A stretch of 64,000 bases of DNA from Alphaproteobacteria bacterium (GTDB taxonomy: Bacteria > Pseudomonadota > Alphaproteobacteria > Rs-D84), in contig SUUQ01000006.1 of assembly GCA_015062445.1 (NCBI GenBank), positions 1 to 64,000 on the forward strand. Reading direction: 5' to 3'. This document shows, in pieces, positions 28,037 through 36,753 of the stretch. Below the pieces are notes generated by a model. It was not told where the DNA came from, ran no database searches, and worked only from the letters and a program-made list of their open reading frames with translations. The translations under genes were made by a program, and so were the position numbers. Within the stretch, counting starts at the first letter, position 1; the number at the start of each line of letters is the position of its first letter.

Positions 28037-29833
28037 TTAATTTGATACCTTTAACGCATTAATAAATGCAGACTGTGGAATTTCTACATTACCAAAAGAA
28101 CGCATACGCTTTTTACCCTCTTTCTGTTTTTCCAGCAGTTTACGTTTACGTGTTATATCCCCGCCATAGCACTTTGCTGTCACATCTTTTCGATATGCTG
28201 CGATTGTCTCGCGTGCGATAATTTTTCCACCGATTGCGGCCTGCAACGGGATTTTGAATTGATGTCTTGGGATTAAATCCTTTAACTTTTCGACAATCTG
28301 CCGCCCACGTTTTTCTGCAAAAGATCGGTGACACATGAACGACAACGGTTCTACATTTTCTTCATTGACCAGAATATTAACCTTGACCAAATCTGACGGC
28401 TGATACCCATAGACCACATAGTCAAACGATGCATACCCCGACGAAATAGATTTCACCCTGTCATAGAAATCGAACACAATTTCTGCCAATGGCAACTGAT
28501 ACACCAGCACTGCCCGATTCCCGACATAGGAAATATTTTCCTGGACACCGCGTCTTTCTGAACACAGCGACATAATACCGCCCATATATTTATCTGGCAT
28601 CATAATTGTTGCCCGCACCCACGGTTCTTCGATTGCTTCAATTTTTGTGGGCTCTGGCATATCGGCTGGATTTTCCAGATCAATTACTTCGCCATTTCTT
28701 AAATGAATTTTATACAGCACACTTGGCACAGTGTTTATCAGATTCAGATTAAATTCACGTGCCAATCGCTCGCTGATAATTTCCATATGCAGCAAACCCA
28801 GGAAACCACACCGCAACCCGAAACCCAACGCAGACGACTTTTCAACAGTGAACATAAAAGACGCATCATTCAATGCCAACTTTTCTGCACTTTCCCGAAA
28901 CGTTAGATAATCATCTGCCTCGACTGGAAAGAACGAAGAAAACACCACTGGAACAGATGGTTTAAATCCTGGCAACATCTGCGCATTTTCTGCCCGTACA
29001 TCGATAATTGTATCTCCAACTTTACAGTCATGAATTGTCTTCATTCCCGTGATAATAAATCCAATTTCACCGGTATGCAGGACATCAACATTAACCATTT
29101 TTGGTGTAAAGTATCCAATTTTATCCACGACATATTCTGCCCCAGTTGCCATAAATTTAATTTTCTGACCACGATGCAGTTTTCCATCAACCACCCGCAC
29201 CAGGATAACCACCCCCAGATACGAATCATACCACGAATCGACCAACAGTGCCCGTGTTGCTGCATTTTCATCACCATGTGGTGGCGGCAACTTATTTACA
29301 ATTTCTTCCAACAGTTCTGGCACCCCATCGCCTGTTTTACCCGACACCGCCAACGCATCATTTGCATCCAGTCCGATAACATCTGCGATTTGTTCACGTG
29401 TCGCCTGCACATCACTGGACGGCAAATCAATTTTATTCAGCACCGGCAACATTTCCAAATCATTATCCAGCGCCAGATATGCATTTGCCAACGTCTGCGC
29501 CTGCACCCCTTGTGTTGCATCGACCAGCACCAATGCCCCTTCACATGCCGCCAACGACCGTGACACTTCGTACGAGAAGTCCACATGTCCCGGCGTATCC
29601 ATCAGATTCAATTGATACGTTTCACCATTTTTTGCTGTATAATTCAGTCGCACAGTCTGTGCCTTAATCGTGATACCCCGTTCCCGTTCAATATCCATAG
29701 AATCCAGCACTTGTGCCTTCATCTCGCGTGATTGCAGCCCGCCTGTAAACTCGATTAAACGGTCTGACAGAGTTGACTTTCCATGGTCAATATGTGCAAC
29801 GATTGAAAAATTACGGATATTTGCCTGCTTCAT
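28037..29833 (-). CDS. lepA: Elongation factor 4 (LepA)
   Basis: LepA is a ribosome-associated GTPase linked to back-translocation and 30S biogenesis. The 598-residue protein has [32 protein letters not shown] and NKIDLPSSD in the G domain. The LepA-specific C-terminal part [20 protein letters not shown] is also present. An AGGTG ribosome-binding site lies 7 bases before the ATG. It is close to rbfA, another 30S assembly gene. Confidence 0.98.
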   Translation of the reverse strand: MKQANIRNFSIVAHIDHGKSTLSDRLIEFTGGLQSREMKAQVLDSMDIERERGITIKAQTVRLNYTAKNGETYQLNLMDTPGHVDFSYEVSRSLAACEGALVLVDATQGVQAQTLANAYLALDNDLEMLPVLNKIDLPSSDVQATREQIADVIGLDANDALAVSGKTGDGVPELLEEIVNKLPPPHGDENAATRALLVDSWYDSYLGVVILVRVVDGKLHRGQKIKFMATGAEYVVDKIGYFTPKMVNVDVLHTGEIGFIITGMKTIHDCKVGDTIIDVRAENAQMLPGFKPSVPVVFSSFFPVEADDYLTFRESAEKLALNDASFMFTVEKSSALGFGLRCGFLGLLHMEIISERLAREFNLNLINTVPSVLYKIHLRNGEVIDLENPADMPEPTKIEAIEEPWVRATIMMPDKYMGGIMSLCSERRGVQENISYVGNRAVLVYQLPLAEIVFDFYDRVKSISSGYASFDYVVYGYQPSDLVKVNILVNEENVEPLSFMCHRSFAEKRGRQIVEKLKDLIPRHQFKIPLQAAIGGKIIARETIAAYRKDVTAKCYGGDITRKRKLLEKQKEGKKRMRSFGNVEIPQSAFINALKVSN

Positions 29834-29875
29834 ACACGAACACCTATTATTTCATGCGGCAATGATATACCAGTA

Positions 29876-30469
29876 TTAACGACTTTTCAAGTTGTAATTC
29901 TGCCAATATTTCAAAAAAGCATCCCTATTTTGCAACTCAACAGGAATATATGCCTGTCGCAAAGCGACAAACATTTTCAGTAATTTCTGTGATCGGCCAA
30001 TACTGCCGGCATCAAAATCCGCCAATTCCAAATAAAAATTATCCTTTTTGCGCCGCACATACAGACAAATATATGGATAAATTTCAAACGGATGACCGCC
30101 ATTATAGGCATATTTATCATACCATTTTTGGAAATCCTTGGGGCAATCCGGCTTTTCAATAGTACCAAAATTATCTATTGCATCCCCCACCCAATTTACA
30201 GTGTATTTATTATATGCCAAAACATCATCCGACAAAAAAATATCAGGGTTTAACTTATACCGTTGCGCCTTGTCCACCATCCACCGTTGCATTTGCTTCA
30301 CATATTTTGCATCAGGTTGCAAAACACTGCTATCAAAGCCAGACAAAGCATATTTTACTGCCTTAAAGTAATAATTACGTGTCATTTCCGCAATCGGCTG
30401 TCCTGGCACATGCAATTCTCTGTGCAAAACTTCCAAATCAGTTTTAGAAAAATCGTGCGATTGACCCAT
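29876..30469 (-). CDS. Conserved-looking protein of unknown function between rbfA and lepA
   Basis: The 197-residue protein has no signal peptide. It is rich in Tyr and Lys (for example WYDKYAYNGGHPFEIYPYIC) and mostly helical by composition. Its ATG directly follows the rbfA stop codon (TAA-ATG), so translation is probably coupled to rbfA. I do not recognise a family. The setting between rbfA and lepA hints at a link to ribosomes, but this is only context. Confidence 0.75.
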   Translation of the reverse strand: MGQSHDFSKTDLEVLHRELHVPGQPIAEMTRNYYFKAVKYALSGFDSSVLQPDAKYVKQMQRWMVDKAQRYKLNPDIFLSDDVLAYNKYTVNWVGDAIDNFGTIEKPDCPKDFQKWYDKYAYNGGHPFEIYPYICLYVRRKKDNFYLELADFDAGSIGRSQKLLKMFVALRQAYIPVELQNRDAFLKYWQNYNLKSR

Positions 30470-30820
30470 TTACAACTTGCTCAACAATTCATCTATTCGC
30501 TCGGCGCGTTCCAAGGTATCATCGTATGCAAATTTAATATCTGGCACATACTTTTGATTCATTCTGTGTGCCAATTCGAACCGCACTGTACGTGTAATCT
30601 CATCCAGTTTTTTTTGCACAGCCGCAACATCTGCATTTCGTGTGTAGAAAAACAACCGCACGAATTGCAATCCACCGTGCGCCACCGCCCCAACCAAGGA
30701 CACCCCCGCAATCAAAGGGTCATCACTATAGTTATCCCGCAGAATTTCTGCGACCAGTGTTTGCACTTTACTGGCGACTCGTTCACCACGATTTGAATTA
30801 CTAAATTGTTTTTTTGGCAT
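30470..30820 (-). CDS. rbfA: Ribosome-binding factor A
   Basis: RbfA binds the 30S subunit for 16S rRNA 5'-end maturation. The 116 residues show the KH-like fold with RVASKVQTLVAEILRDN, DPLIAGVSLVGA and LDEITRTVRFELAHRMNQKY followed by VPDIKFAYDDTLERAERIDE, the typical end. It heads the run rbfA-unknown-lepA. Confidence 0.93.
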   Translation of the reverse strand: MPKKQFSNSNRGERVASKVQTLVAEILRDNYSDDPLIAGVSLVGAVAHGGLQFVRLFFYTRNADVAAVQKKLDEITRTVRFELAHRMNQKYVPDIKFAYDDTLERAERIDELLSKL

Positions 30821-30911
30821 AGTACTCTCTATTGCATGTTAATTTAATTGTAAAATAGTATTTTATAATTTACAATCAAGTAAATTTTTTTAATACGGGG
30901 GAAAACGAACA

Positions 30912-31487
30912 ATGAAATTTTCAGAATACATATTAAAGAAATCAGAATCACGTGGCTATTCATGGATTGTATTTTTATTAACGATATGCGAATCCATATT
31001 TTTGTTTATCCCACCCGAAGTCTTTATGACCCCACCAATTATTGCGAACAAACGTCGTGCCGTACCAATTACAGTTGCAGCATCGCTTGGATCATTGGTT
31101 GGCGGTACCATTGCATATATGATTGGGATGTGGCTGTATGATTCTGTTGGGATATGGCTAATTGAAACATTTTCGAATCCCGCATTGATTGACAGTACGA
31201 TAAAACCGATGTTCAGCAAATATGGCATAATGATAATTGTGCTGACTGCCGTAACCCCGATTCCATACAAACTGTTGGCAATATGGTTGGGTTTTATCGG
31301 CTATCCACTGTGGATATTTTTGGCGGTCTCTGCGGTATTCCGCACAGGTCGCTTTGCGATTGTTGGCACCCTGTTATACCTGTTCCAGGAACGTGCCAAT
31401 TCGATTGTCCAGAAATACTTTTGGCCACTGACATTGGCTGCGATAATTGCGGCTGGACTGGGCATATTTTTAATCAGTCTATTTTAA
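30912..31487 (+). CDS. DedA/YqaA-type inner-membrane protein
   Basis: The 191-residue protein has about four to five hydrophobic segments. The pattern FIPPEVFMTPPIIANKRRAV, then GSLVGGTIAYMIGMWLYDSVG and TPIPYKLLAIWLGFIGY, is that of the DedA/SNARE-associated family (YqaA branch), which includes undecaprenyl-phosphate and phospholipid flippases. It is transcribed divergently from rbfA and is the last ordinary gene before a 1.5-kb repeat region. A GGGGG ribosome-binding site lies 9 bases before the ATG. Confidence 0.85.
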   Translation: MKFSEYILKKSESRGYSWIVFLLTICESIFLFIPPEVFMTPPIIANKRRAVPITVAASLGSLVGGTIAYMIGMWLYDSVGIWLIETFSNPALIDSTIKPMFSKYGIMIIVLTAVTPIPYKLLAIWLGFIGYPLWIFLAVSAVFRTGRFAIVGTLLYLFQERANSIVQKYFWPLTLAAIIAAGLGIFLISLF

Positions 31488-31504
31488 TCCCAGGAACCCC
31501 ATCC

Positions 31505-31870
31505 CCTGTCATTACCGGGCGAAATCGTGGCAATCCAGCCCTCTCCCATCGCTGTCATACCGGCGCAGGCCGGTATCCATTGTGTTTTTTCCCCCACTCA
31601 TGTCATCCCGTAGCAATCCAGTAAATAGAAACCACACAAAAAAATCCCCCACCCTCTCATGTCATCCCGTGGCTGGACCACGGGACCCAGGTATATGCTT
31701 TTTTTTACTTCGTCACCAAACACAAAATAACAAATATAAAAATTTGTCATCCCGTGGCTTGACCACGGGACCCAGGTGTATGCCTTTTTCTTACTTCAAC
31801 ACCAAACACAAAAACAACAAATATAAAAACTTGTCATCCCGTGGCTTGACCACGGGACCCAGGTGTTATC
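31505..31870. repeat. Cluster of palindromic repeats, left block
   Basis: This gene-free stretch holds one GTCATACCGGCGCAGGCCGGT element (31554-31582). It also holds three GTCATCCCGTGGCTTGACC elements (31660-31697, 31745-31782, 31832-31866), each ending CCACGGGACCCAGGT. Degenerate pieces lie at 31507-31540 and 31606-31623. The two types share GTCAT plus a palindrome and resemble the palindromic elements known from Rickettsia and Wolbachia. AT-rich spacers (ACAAATATAAAAA) separate the copies. Confidence 0.85.
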
Positions 31871-32179
31871 TTATAACAAATTATTCAAATCTTCGTACAA
31901 ATCTCGCCATAATGGATTATATTTTTCAATTAAGTCTTTTTTCCAGTTTCTTTTCCAATCCTTCAACCTTTTCTCACGACGAATTGCATCATTCGCATTA
32001 TCATGTCGTTCAAAATAAACCAATTTATCCACATTATATCTATCCGTAAACCCCGGCAACAAATGATTTTTATGCTCGAAAATACGTTGAGGCAAATTAC
32101 TGGTAACCCCAATATACAGTGTCCCGTTTCTAGAACTGGCCATAATATACACATAGTAATATTTTTGTTCAAATCTCAT
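31871..32179 (-). CDS. Single-domain GIY-YIG endonuclease
   Basis: The product (102 residues from the ATG at 32177-32179) is a stand-alone GIY-YIG nuclease of the small YhbQ-like type: YYVYIMASSRNGTLYIGVTS, then LPQRIFEHK (catalytic Arg) and YFERHDNANDAIRREKRLKDW (metal-binding Glu). The gene lies between two inverted copies of the GTCATCCCGTGG palindrome (31832-31866 and 32193-32227), with CCCAGGTG/CACCTGGG facing it at both ends. A few codons upstream of this ATG are encoded by the right palindrome and could be an alternative start (32194). The arrangement looks like a small mobile unit. Confidence 0.9.
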   Translation of the reverse strand: MRFEQKYYYVYIMASSRNGTLYIGVTSNLPQRIFEHKNHLLPGFTDRYNVDKLVYFERHDNANDAIRREKRLKDWKRNWKKDLIEKYNPLWRDLYEDLNNLL

Positions 32180-32192
32180 AAAACAATGGTAC

Positions 32193-32227
32193 ATCACCTG
32201 GGTTCCGTGGTCAAGCCACGGAATGAC
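32193..32227. repeat. Inverted palindrome at the GIY-YIG 5' side
   Basis: CACCTGGGTTCCGTGG-tcaag-CCACGGAATGAC is the reverse of the element at 31832-31866, so the nuclease gene is bracketed by inverted copies. The change CCCGTGG to TTCCGTGG is matched in the other arm (CCACGGAA). Confidence 0.85.
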
Positions 32228-32273
32228 AAAACACTTAACACACTTTATAAAACATAATTATCACCCAGAACTC

Positions 32274-32628
32274 CGTCATACCGGCATCGGGCCACCCACC
32301 CTCGTCATACCGGCGGCGGCCGGTATCCATTGCAACCTGTATATTCAAATTTCAGTGTCTCTATTCCCCTCTGCACAGGGGGTTACCCGCAGGCCGGGGG
32401 CGGCACACAGGGCGGAGGGGTCTCAATCCCACCCTCGTCATACCGGCATCGGGCCACCCACCCTCGTCATACCGGCGGCGGCCGGTATCCATTGCAACCT
32501 GTATATTCAAATTTCAGTGTCCCTATTCCCCTCTGCACATGGGGGTTACCCGCAGGCCGGGGGCGGCACACAGGGCGGAGGGGTCTCAATCCTACCCCCG
32601 TCATACCGGCGCAGGCCGGTATCCATTG
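32274..32628. repeat. 162-bp tandem repeat carrying CCGGC palindromes
   Basis: Two units start at 32274 and 32436, and a third, truncated one at 32599. Each begins CGTCATACCGGCATCGGGCC, then has a complete GTCATACCGGCGGCGGCC palindrome (32303-32332, 32465-32494) and a GC-rich stretch ending GGCGGAGGGGTCTCAATCC. The units differ by only a few bases. No credible gene lies here; open frames on the plus strand are repeat-encoded. Confidence 0.85.
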
Positions 32629-32649
32629 TGTTTTTTTCCCATCCTCTCA

Positions 32650-33000
32650 TGTCATCCCGTGGCTTGCCTTGTCGCACGAAGTTTTAACGAAGTGTGAACC
32701 ACGGGACCCAGGTGTATGCCTTTTTTTACCTCAACCACATAATTGGCAAGGTCTCCCCACCCTCTCATGTCATCCCGTGGCTTAACCACGGAATGACAAA
32801 ACACTTAACACATTTTATAAAACATAATTATCACCCATAACATCGTCATACCGGCATCGGGCCACCCACACATCGTCATACCGGCGCAGGCCGGTATCCA
32901 TTGCGTTCTGAACAATCCATAAAAAACAGAAAAAAAAACTTGTCATCCCGTGGCTTGACCACGGGACCCAGGTGTATGCCTTTTTTCTTACTTCAACACC
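32650..33000. repeat. Cluster of palindromic repeats, right block
   Basis: There are GTCATCCCGTGG elements at 32650-32718 (with 30 extra bases inserted in its loop), 32768-32798 and 32941-32978. GTCATACCGGC elements lie at 32844-32867 (half) and 32874-32903. The segment AAACACTTAACACA...AATTATCACCC beside the GIY-YIG gene (32229-32266) recurs at 32799-32836, so a block of about 90 bp has been duplicated. Confidence 0.8.
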
Positions 33001-33004
33001 AAAC

Positions 33005-33033
33005 TAAAAAAATCCCCCAAACAGGGGGAAATT
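33005..33033 (-). terminator. Intrinsic terminator of the first coiled-coil gene
   Basis: TCCCCC-aaaca-GGGGGA (33013-33029) is followed on the minus strand by a T-run. It lies three bases beyond the stop codon at 33037. Confidence 0.85.
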
Positions 33034-33036
33034 AAA

Positions 33037-34071
33037 CTATTGAACCCAAATACTGGCCAATGTAGTCGACGTTTCAGACCCAGACGGCACCTTGCCGATC
33101 ACACCACTGGTCTTGTCGGCGGTCACCGCACCACCAGCGATGTCTGCTGTTGCAATTGTTCCGTCTGTAATATCCGCAGATGCAACCGCACTCTTGGTTG
33201 CCAAACTGCCCAACGTTGTCCCCTTCGTAACAGTAACCGTGCCATTAGCTGCTGTAACCGCTGTAACAACATTACCTGTTCCATCTGTCACGACATTCGT
33301 TGTTGTCAATGTCGCCTGTTTTCCTGAAATCGTTGTCGCATAACCGTCATATGCAGAAACCTTGTCTGCGTTAATCCCCGAATTGACCGCCGCCAATTGG
33401 GCTGCTGTCAGTGTTGCTTGTTTGCCCTTCAATGCATTATCAATATCCGTCAACGCATCTCCAATTTCACTGGCGGAATCTGAAATCATTGTCTGTGTCA
33501 ATTGAACCGTTGGCACAACACTGTCCTGACCATCAATTGGTGCTTCATTCACAATAACCGCATCATCAACCTTAGCATCTAATGCAGCCGCCAAAACCTT
33601 GTTCTGAACTGGATTAGTACTGCTTGCACTTAACGATGTATCAACGGTTATCTGTGGTACTGTTGCACTGATTGTACCATTATCGATTGTAATATTTGAC
33701 CCTGCTGTCAACTTATCCTGTTTACCCGCCAACGCAGCATTTGCAGCATCAGCAGCCGTCTGTGCATCACCTGCTGCTGCGACAGCAGTGTCTGCTGAAC
33801 TTTTTGCAGAAACTGCATATGCACCCGCTGCTGCAGCATGTGCTTCGGCGGCAATTGCTGCGGTGCCTGCCCTGTTCACTGCACGATTAACATATGTCAC
33901 ACCTGCGATACCTGCACCTGCACCATTTTCATCTGTTGGGGCCAAATCTGTAAATACACTATGTGCACTGCCAATATCGGTATTATCTGACTTTGGTGCA
34001 CTGGCAACTGCTGCACTTGCAGCAAACATAGCACAGAATGATACAGCAAAAACAAATTTTGTCTTACTCAT
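33037..34071 (-). CDS. Secreted Ala-rich coiled-coil protein 1
   Basis: The 344-residue protein has the signal peptide MSKTKFVFAVSFCAMFAASA. A short segment (VFTDLAPTDENGAGAG) is followed by long Ala/Thr/Asp-rich sequence with coiled-coil stretches and phage-fibre-like blocks (LTAGSNITIDNGTISATVPQ, GKQATLTAAQLAAVNSGINA). It ends TLASIWVQ, a short Trp-containing tail shared in type with its neighbours. It probably forms an extended surface or periplasmic fibre; no membrane anchor is seen. The start at 34069-34071 follows GGGGG. Confidence 0.8.
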   Translation of the reverse strand: MSKTKFVFAVSFCAMFAASAAVASAPKSDNTDIGSAHSVFTDLAPTDENGAGAGIAGVTYVNRAVNRAGTAAIAAEAHAAAAGAYAVSAKSSADTAVAAAGDAQTAADAANAALAGKQDKLTAGSNITIDNGTISATVPQITVDTSLSASSTNPVQNKVLAAALDAKVDDAVIVNEAPIDGQDSVVPTVQLTQTMISDSASEIGDALTDIDNALKGKQATLTAAQLAAVNSGINADKVSAYDGYATTISGKQATLTTTNVVTDGTGNVVTAVTAANGTVTVTKGTTLGSLATKSAVASADITDGTIATADIAGGAVTADKTSGVIGKVPSGSETSTTLASIWVQ

Positions 34072-34268
34072 ATTTTCCCCCACGGTGTTTTCTCTATTAT
34101 TCTCTCTCTTTTATGCTTTTACGCATTATACACTATATCGCCCACTTAACACAACAGTTAATATAACACATATTGTAAAAATCCATAAAATTTTTATAAT
34201 ATGGCGTGCTTTGTTTATCCTGGCGGGACAACAAATGCCCCACCAGTTTAAACATACTTACGATTTCA

Positions 34269-35246
34269 TTAATACGAAACCTTTTCCCACTGCATTGTAC
34301 CACTACGGATAACCAATGCACAATCAGATGTACCTTGTGCACATGCGGTTGGGAATGTCGCCAGACTTGTCAAAGTGCCCTGCAAGTCCTGAACCTTGCC
34401 ATCTGCATATGCCTTCAGTGTCGTATCCTGCGATGACTGTGATGCTGCCAATTCATCCGCATCGATATAAATCTCTGCTGCTTCTGCTGCTGCTGCAATC
34501 GCTTCAGATTTTGCAGTTGCAACATTGCCTGTTGTCGCCATATCGGTCGTTGCAGTTGCAATGGCCTGATTCATCTCTGTTGTTGTTGAATAATCTTCCA
34601 ATGCTGTTGCAATCTTGCCATCTGCCGCAGTACCTGCTGCTGTGATTGCATCTGCTTCTGCCTGGTCCGCATATGCTTTGGCATCAGTTAATGCCTGTGC
34701 TGCACTACCCTTAGAATCAGATGCTGCAATCGCTTCTGATTTTGCGGTTGCGGCTACACCGTCTGCATATGTTTTTGCCGCCTGTAAATTATCTGTATCT
34801 GCCTGTGCCAAATCATCCAAACTTTCAGTAATATCAGTCAAGTCATCCGAGATTTCCGACTTCGAATTTGCAATCGCATTTTCCATTCTGAAAATGGATG
34901 GTGCAACTTTATCTAAATCAGCATCTGCGACAGTCGCCCCGTCTGCAGCAATTGCATCCTGCTGCAATGCTGTTGCACCGGCTGCTGCGCCACTGCGGAT
35001 TGTTGCCAGGTCACCAATTGTATCCTGCTTTGTCGCCAAACCTTGTTCCAATGCTGTTTTTGTTGCTGCTGCCTGAACACCTGTATTCAGTTCATTAACA
35101 GCCGCTGTCAAGTTTGATTTTGCTGTTGTTGTCAATGTGCTAATATCACCAGTTTTTCCTTCCAAATATTCAACAGATGCGATTTCTGCATTTGCCGCCG
35201 TTACGGCCATCATCGCAACCAAAGACGCTGTAATAATTTTTTTCAT
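34269..35246 (-). CDS. Secreted Ala-rich coiled-coil protein 2
   Basis: The 325-residue protein has the signal peptide MKKIITASLVAMMAVTAANA and then EIASVEYLEGKTGDIS. The middle is almost all Ala, Asp, Thr and Lys with heptad character (AKSEAIAASDSKGSAAQALT). The C-terminus is CAQGTSDCALVIRSGTMQWE, a Cys pair followed by a Trp strand, as in proteins 3 and 4. An AAAGGA site precedes the ATG. The likely role is a surface-exposed coiled-coil fibre, by inference. Confidence 0.8.
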   Translation of the reverse strand: MKKIITASLVAMMAVTAANAEIASVEYLEGKTGDISTLTTTAKSNLTAAVNELNTGVQAAATKTALEQGLATKQDTIGDLATIRSGAAAGATALQQDAIAADGATVADADLDKVAPSIFRMENAIANSKSEISDDLTDITESLDDLAQADTDNLQAAKTYADGVAATAKSEAIAASDSKGSAAQALTDAKAYADQAEADAITAAGTAADGKIATALEDYSTTTEMNQAIATATTDMATTGNVATAKSEAIAAAAEAAEIYIDADELAASQSSQDTTLKAYADGKVQDLQGTLTSLATFPTACAQGTSDCALVIRSGTMQWEKVSY

Positions 35247-35338
35247 TTTTCTTTCCTTTCTTTCTTAATCTTTCCGTTTGCAGGGAAGATAAATCCCCAC
35301 AAACAGATTATTCTATATTGTTATTTACCTGCTTTTTT

Positions 35339-36640
35339 TTAGAACCCTGTTTCACCAGTTGCACGTTCAATCACTTCCCATGTGTATGCAGAATTATTAA
35401 ATGTCAACACACACTTGTTTGTTGGGTTTGAACATGGACCCTGTGGCTTTGGTATCGCCGCATTTGCTGTTGCCTGGGCCGCTGCCGCATCTGCTACCCC
35501 CTTGTCCGCCTGGGTCTGCGCCGCATCTGCTGCTGACTGGGCTGCTGCTGCATCTGCCAATGCCTGGTTTGCATCTGCCTGTGCTGCATCTGCTGCTGAC
35601 TGGGCTGCATCTGCCGCCGCCTGCGCTGCTTCTGCTGCAGACTGTGCATTTGCTACTGCCGTATCATTTGACGATTTGTATGCATCCAAATCTGCCTGGG
35701 CATCATCACCGGCTTTCTTTGCCGCTGCAACCGCTGCATTATTTGTTGTTTTATAGCTGGCCAAATCATTTGCAACCTGTGTTGCACTGCCACTGGCTGT
35801 TGCAATCTGACCTTCTAAATCTGTTTTCAGGGCCGTATCTTTTTCATCGGCATATGCCTTGGCATCTGCCAATGCCTGATTTGCCTTGTTTGTTGCATCT
35901 GTTGCCGCCGCCGCAATGGCTTCTGATTTTGCAGTTGCTGCACTGCCGGCTGTATCATAGTTTGTTGCCAAACCATCTGCATAGGCCTTGGCATCTGTCA
36001 ATGCCTGATTTGCCTTGGATGTTGCATCTGCTGCCGCCGCCTCAATGGCTTCTGATTTTGCAGTTGCTGCACTGCCGGCTGCATCATAGTTGTCTGCCAA
36101 ACCATCTGCATAGGCCTTGGCATCTGTCAGAACCTGTGTATCTGCTGCCTTGTACGCCGCATCCATAGCAGAAATCGCATCTGCATTATCACCAATCAGC
36201 CCACGAAGCTCGGCATCGTCATATGTCGCACTAGACTGGGCATCTGCAATCATTTGAACAACGGTCTTACCTTCTGCAACTGCACCAATTTTGTCGTTAA
36301 TCGCACTATCAGCAGTTTCAAATGCAGTTTTTTGTGCCGCATCTAAACCATCTGCATAGTCTTTTGCCGCCTGTAAATTTGTTGTATCGGCCTGTGCCAA
36401 TTCTGCAACCTTTGTATCATAAGCTGTCTGTGCAACTTTGGCATTAATTTTGCCTTCTAATTCTGACTTTGCAGTACTTAATGCATTTGCAGCTGTTGCT
36501 TCTGCTGCGGATTGTGCGGCCGATGCCTCGGTTGCTGCCTTGGCATCAACGTATGCCTTGGATGCAACGGCTGCATTTGCTGCATTGACGGAAACCAAAC
36601 CCATCAAAACTGTAAAAATACCTGCTGTTAATTTTTTCAT
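35339..36640 (-). CDS. Secreted Ala-rich coiled-coil protein 3
   Basis: The 433-residue protein has the signal peptide MKKLTAGIFTVLMGLVSVNA and then ASKAYVDAKAATEASAAQSA. It has repeats of about 43 residues starting QALTDAKAYADGL, and the module KAGDDAQADLDAYKSSNDTA, which also occurs in protein 4. It ends CSNPTNKCVLTFNNSAYTWE. I chose the start at 36638-36640 because GGAAGGGAG precedes it; the longer reading lacks a signal peptide at its N-terminus. Confidence 0.8.
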   Translation of the reverse strand: MKKLTAGIFTVLMGLVSVNAANAAVASKAYVDAKAATEASAAQSAAEATAANALSTAKSELEGKINAKVAQTAYDTKVAELAQADTTNLQAAKDYADGLDAAQKTAFETADSAINDKIGAVAEGKTVVQMIADAQSSATYDDAELRGLIGDNADAISAMDAAYKAADTQVLTDAKAYADGLADNYDAAGSAATAKSEAIEAAAADATSKANQALTDAKAYADGLATNYDTAGSAATAKSEAIAAAATDATNKANQALADAKAYADEKDTALKTDLEGQIATASGSATQVANDLASYKTTNNAAVAAAKKAGDDAQADLDAYKSSNDTAVANAQSAAEAAQAAADAAQSAADAAQADANQALADAAAAQSAADAAQTQADKGVADAAAAQATANAAIPKPQGPCSNPTNKCVLTFNNSAYTWEVIERATGETGF

Positions 36641-36676
36641 GTCTCCCTTCCTTTTTTTTAGGTTATCCCATTTTAT

Positions 36677-36710
36677 CATTTTTTGCCTAGGTTGGTAAAG
36701 GCAAAAAATG
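36677..36710. promoter_or_regulatory. Perfect inverted repeat upstream of coiled-coil gene 3
   Basis: CATTTTTTGCC and GGCAAAAAATG (11-bp arms) are 12 bases apart, about 40 bases before the start at 36640. The absence of a T-run on the minus strand argues against a terminator; an operator is possible. A weak TAAAAT -10 box overlaps its downstream edge. Confidence 0.5.
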
Positions 36711-36753
36711 AATATTTTGGGATTTTTTTATTAATTTCATTAATCCAATGTTA

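Noticed and set aside
32223-32785. Plus-strand open frames across the palindrome cluster
   Set aside because: They are translations of the 162-bp repeats, without ribosome-binding sites or recognisable domains.
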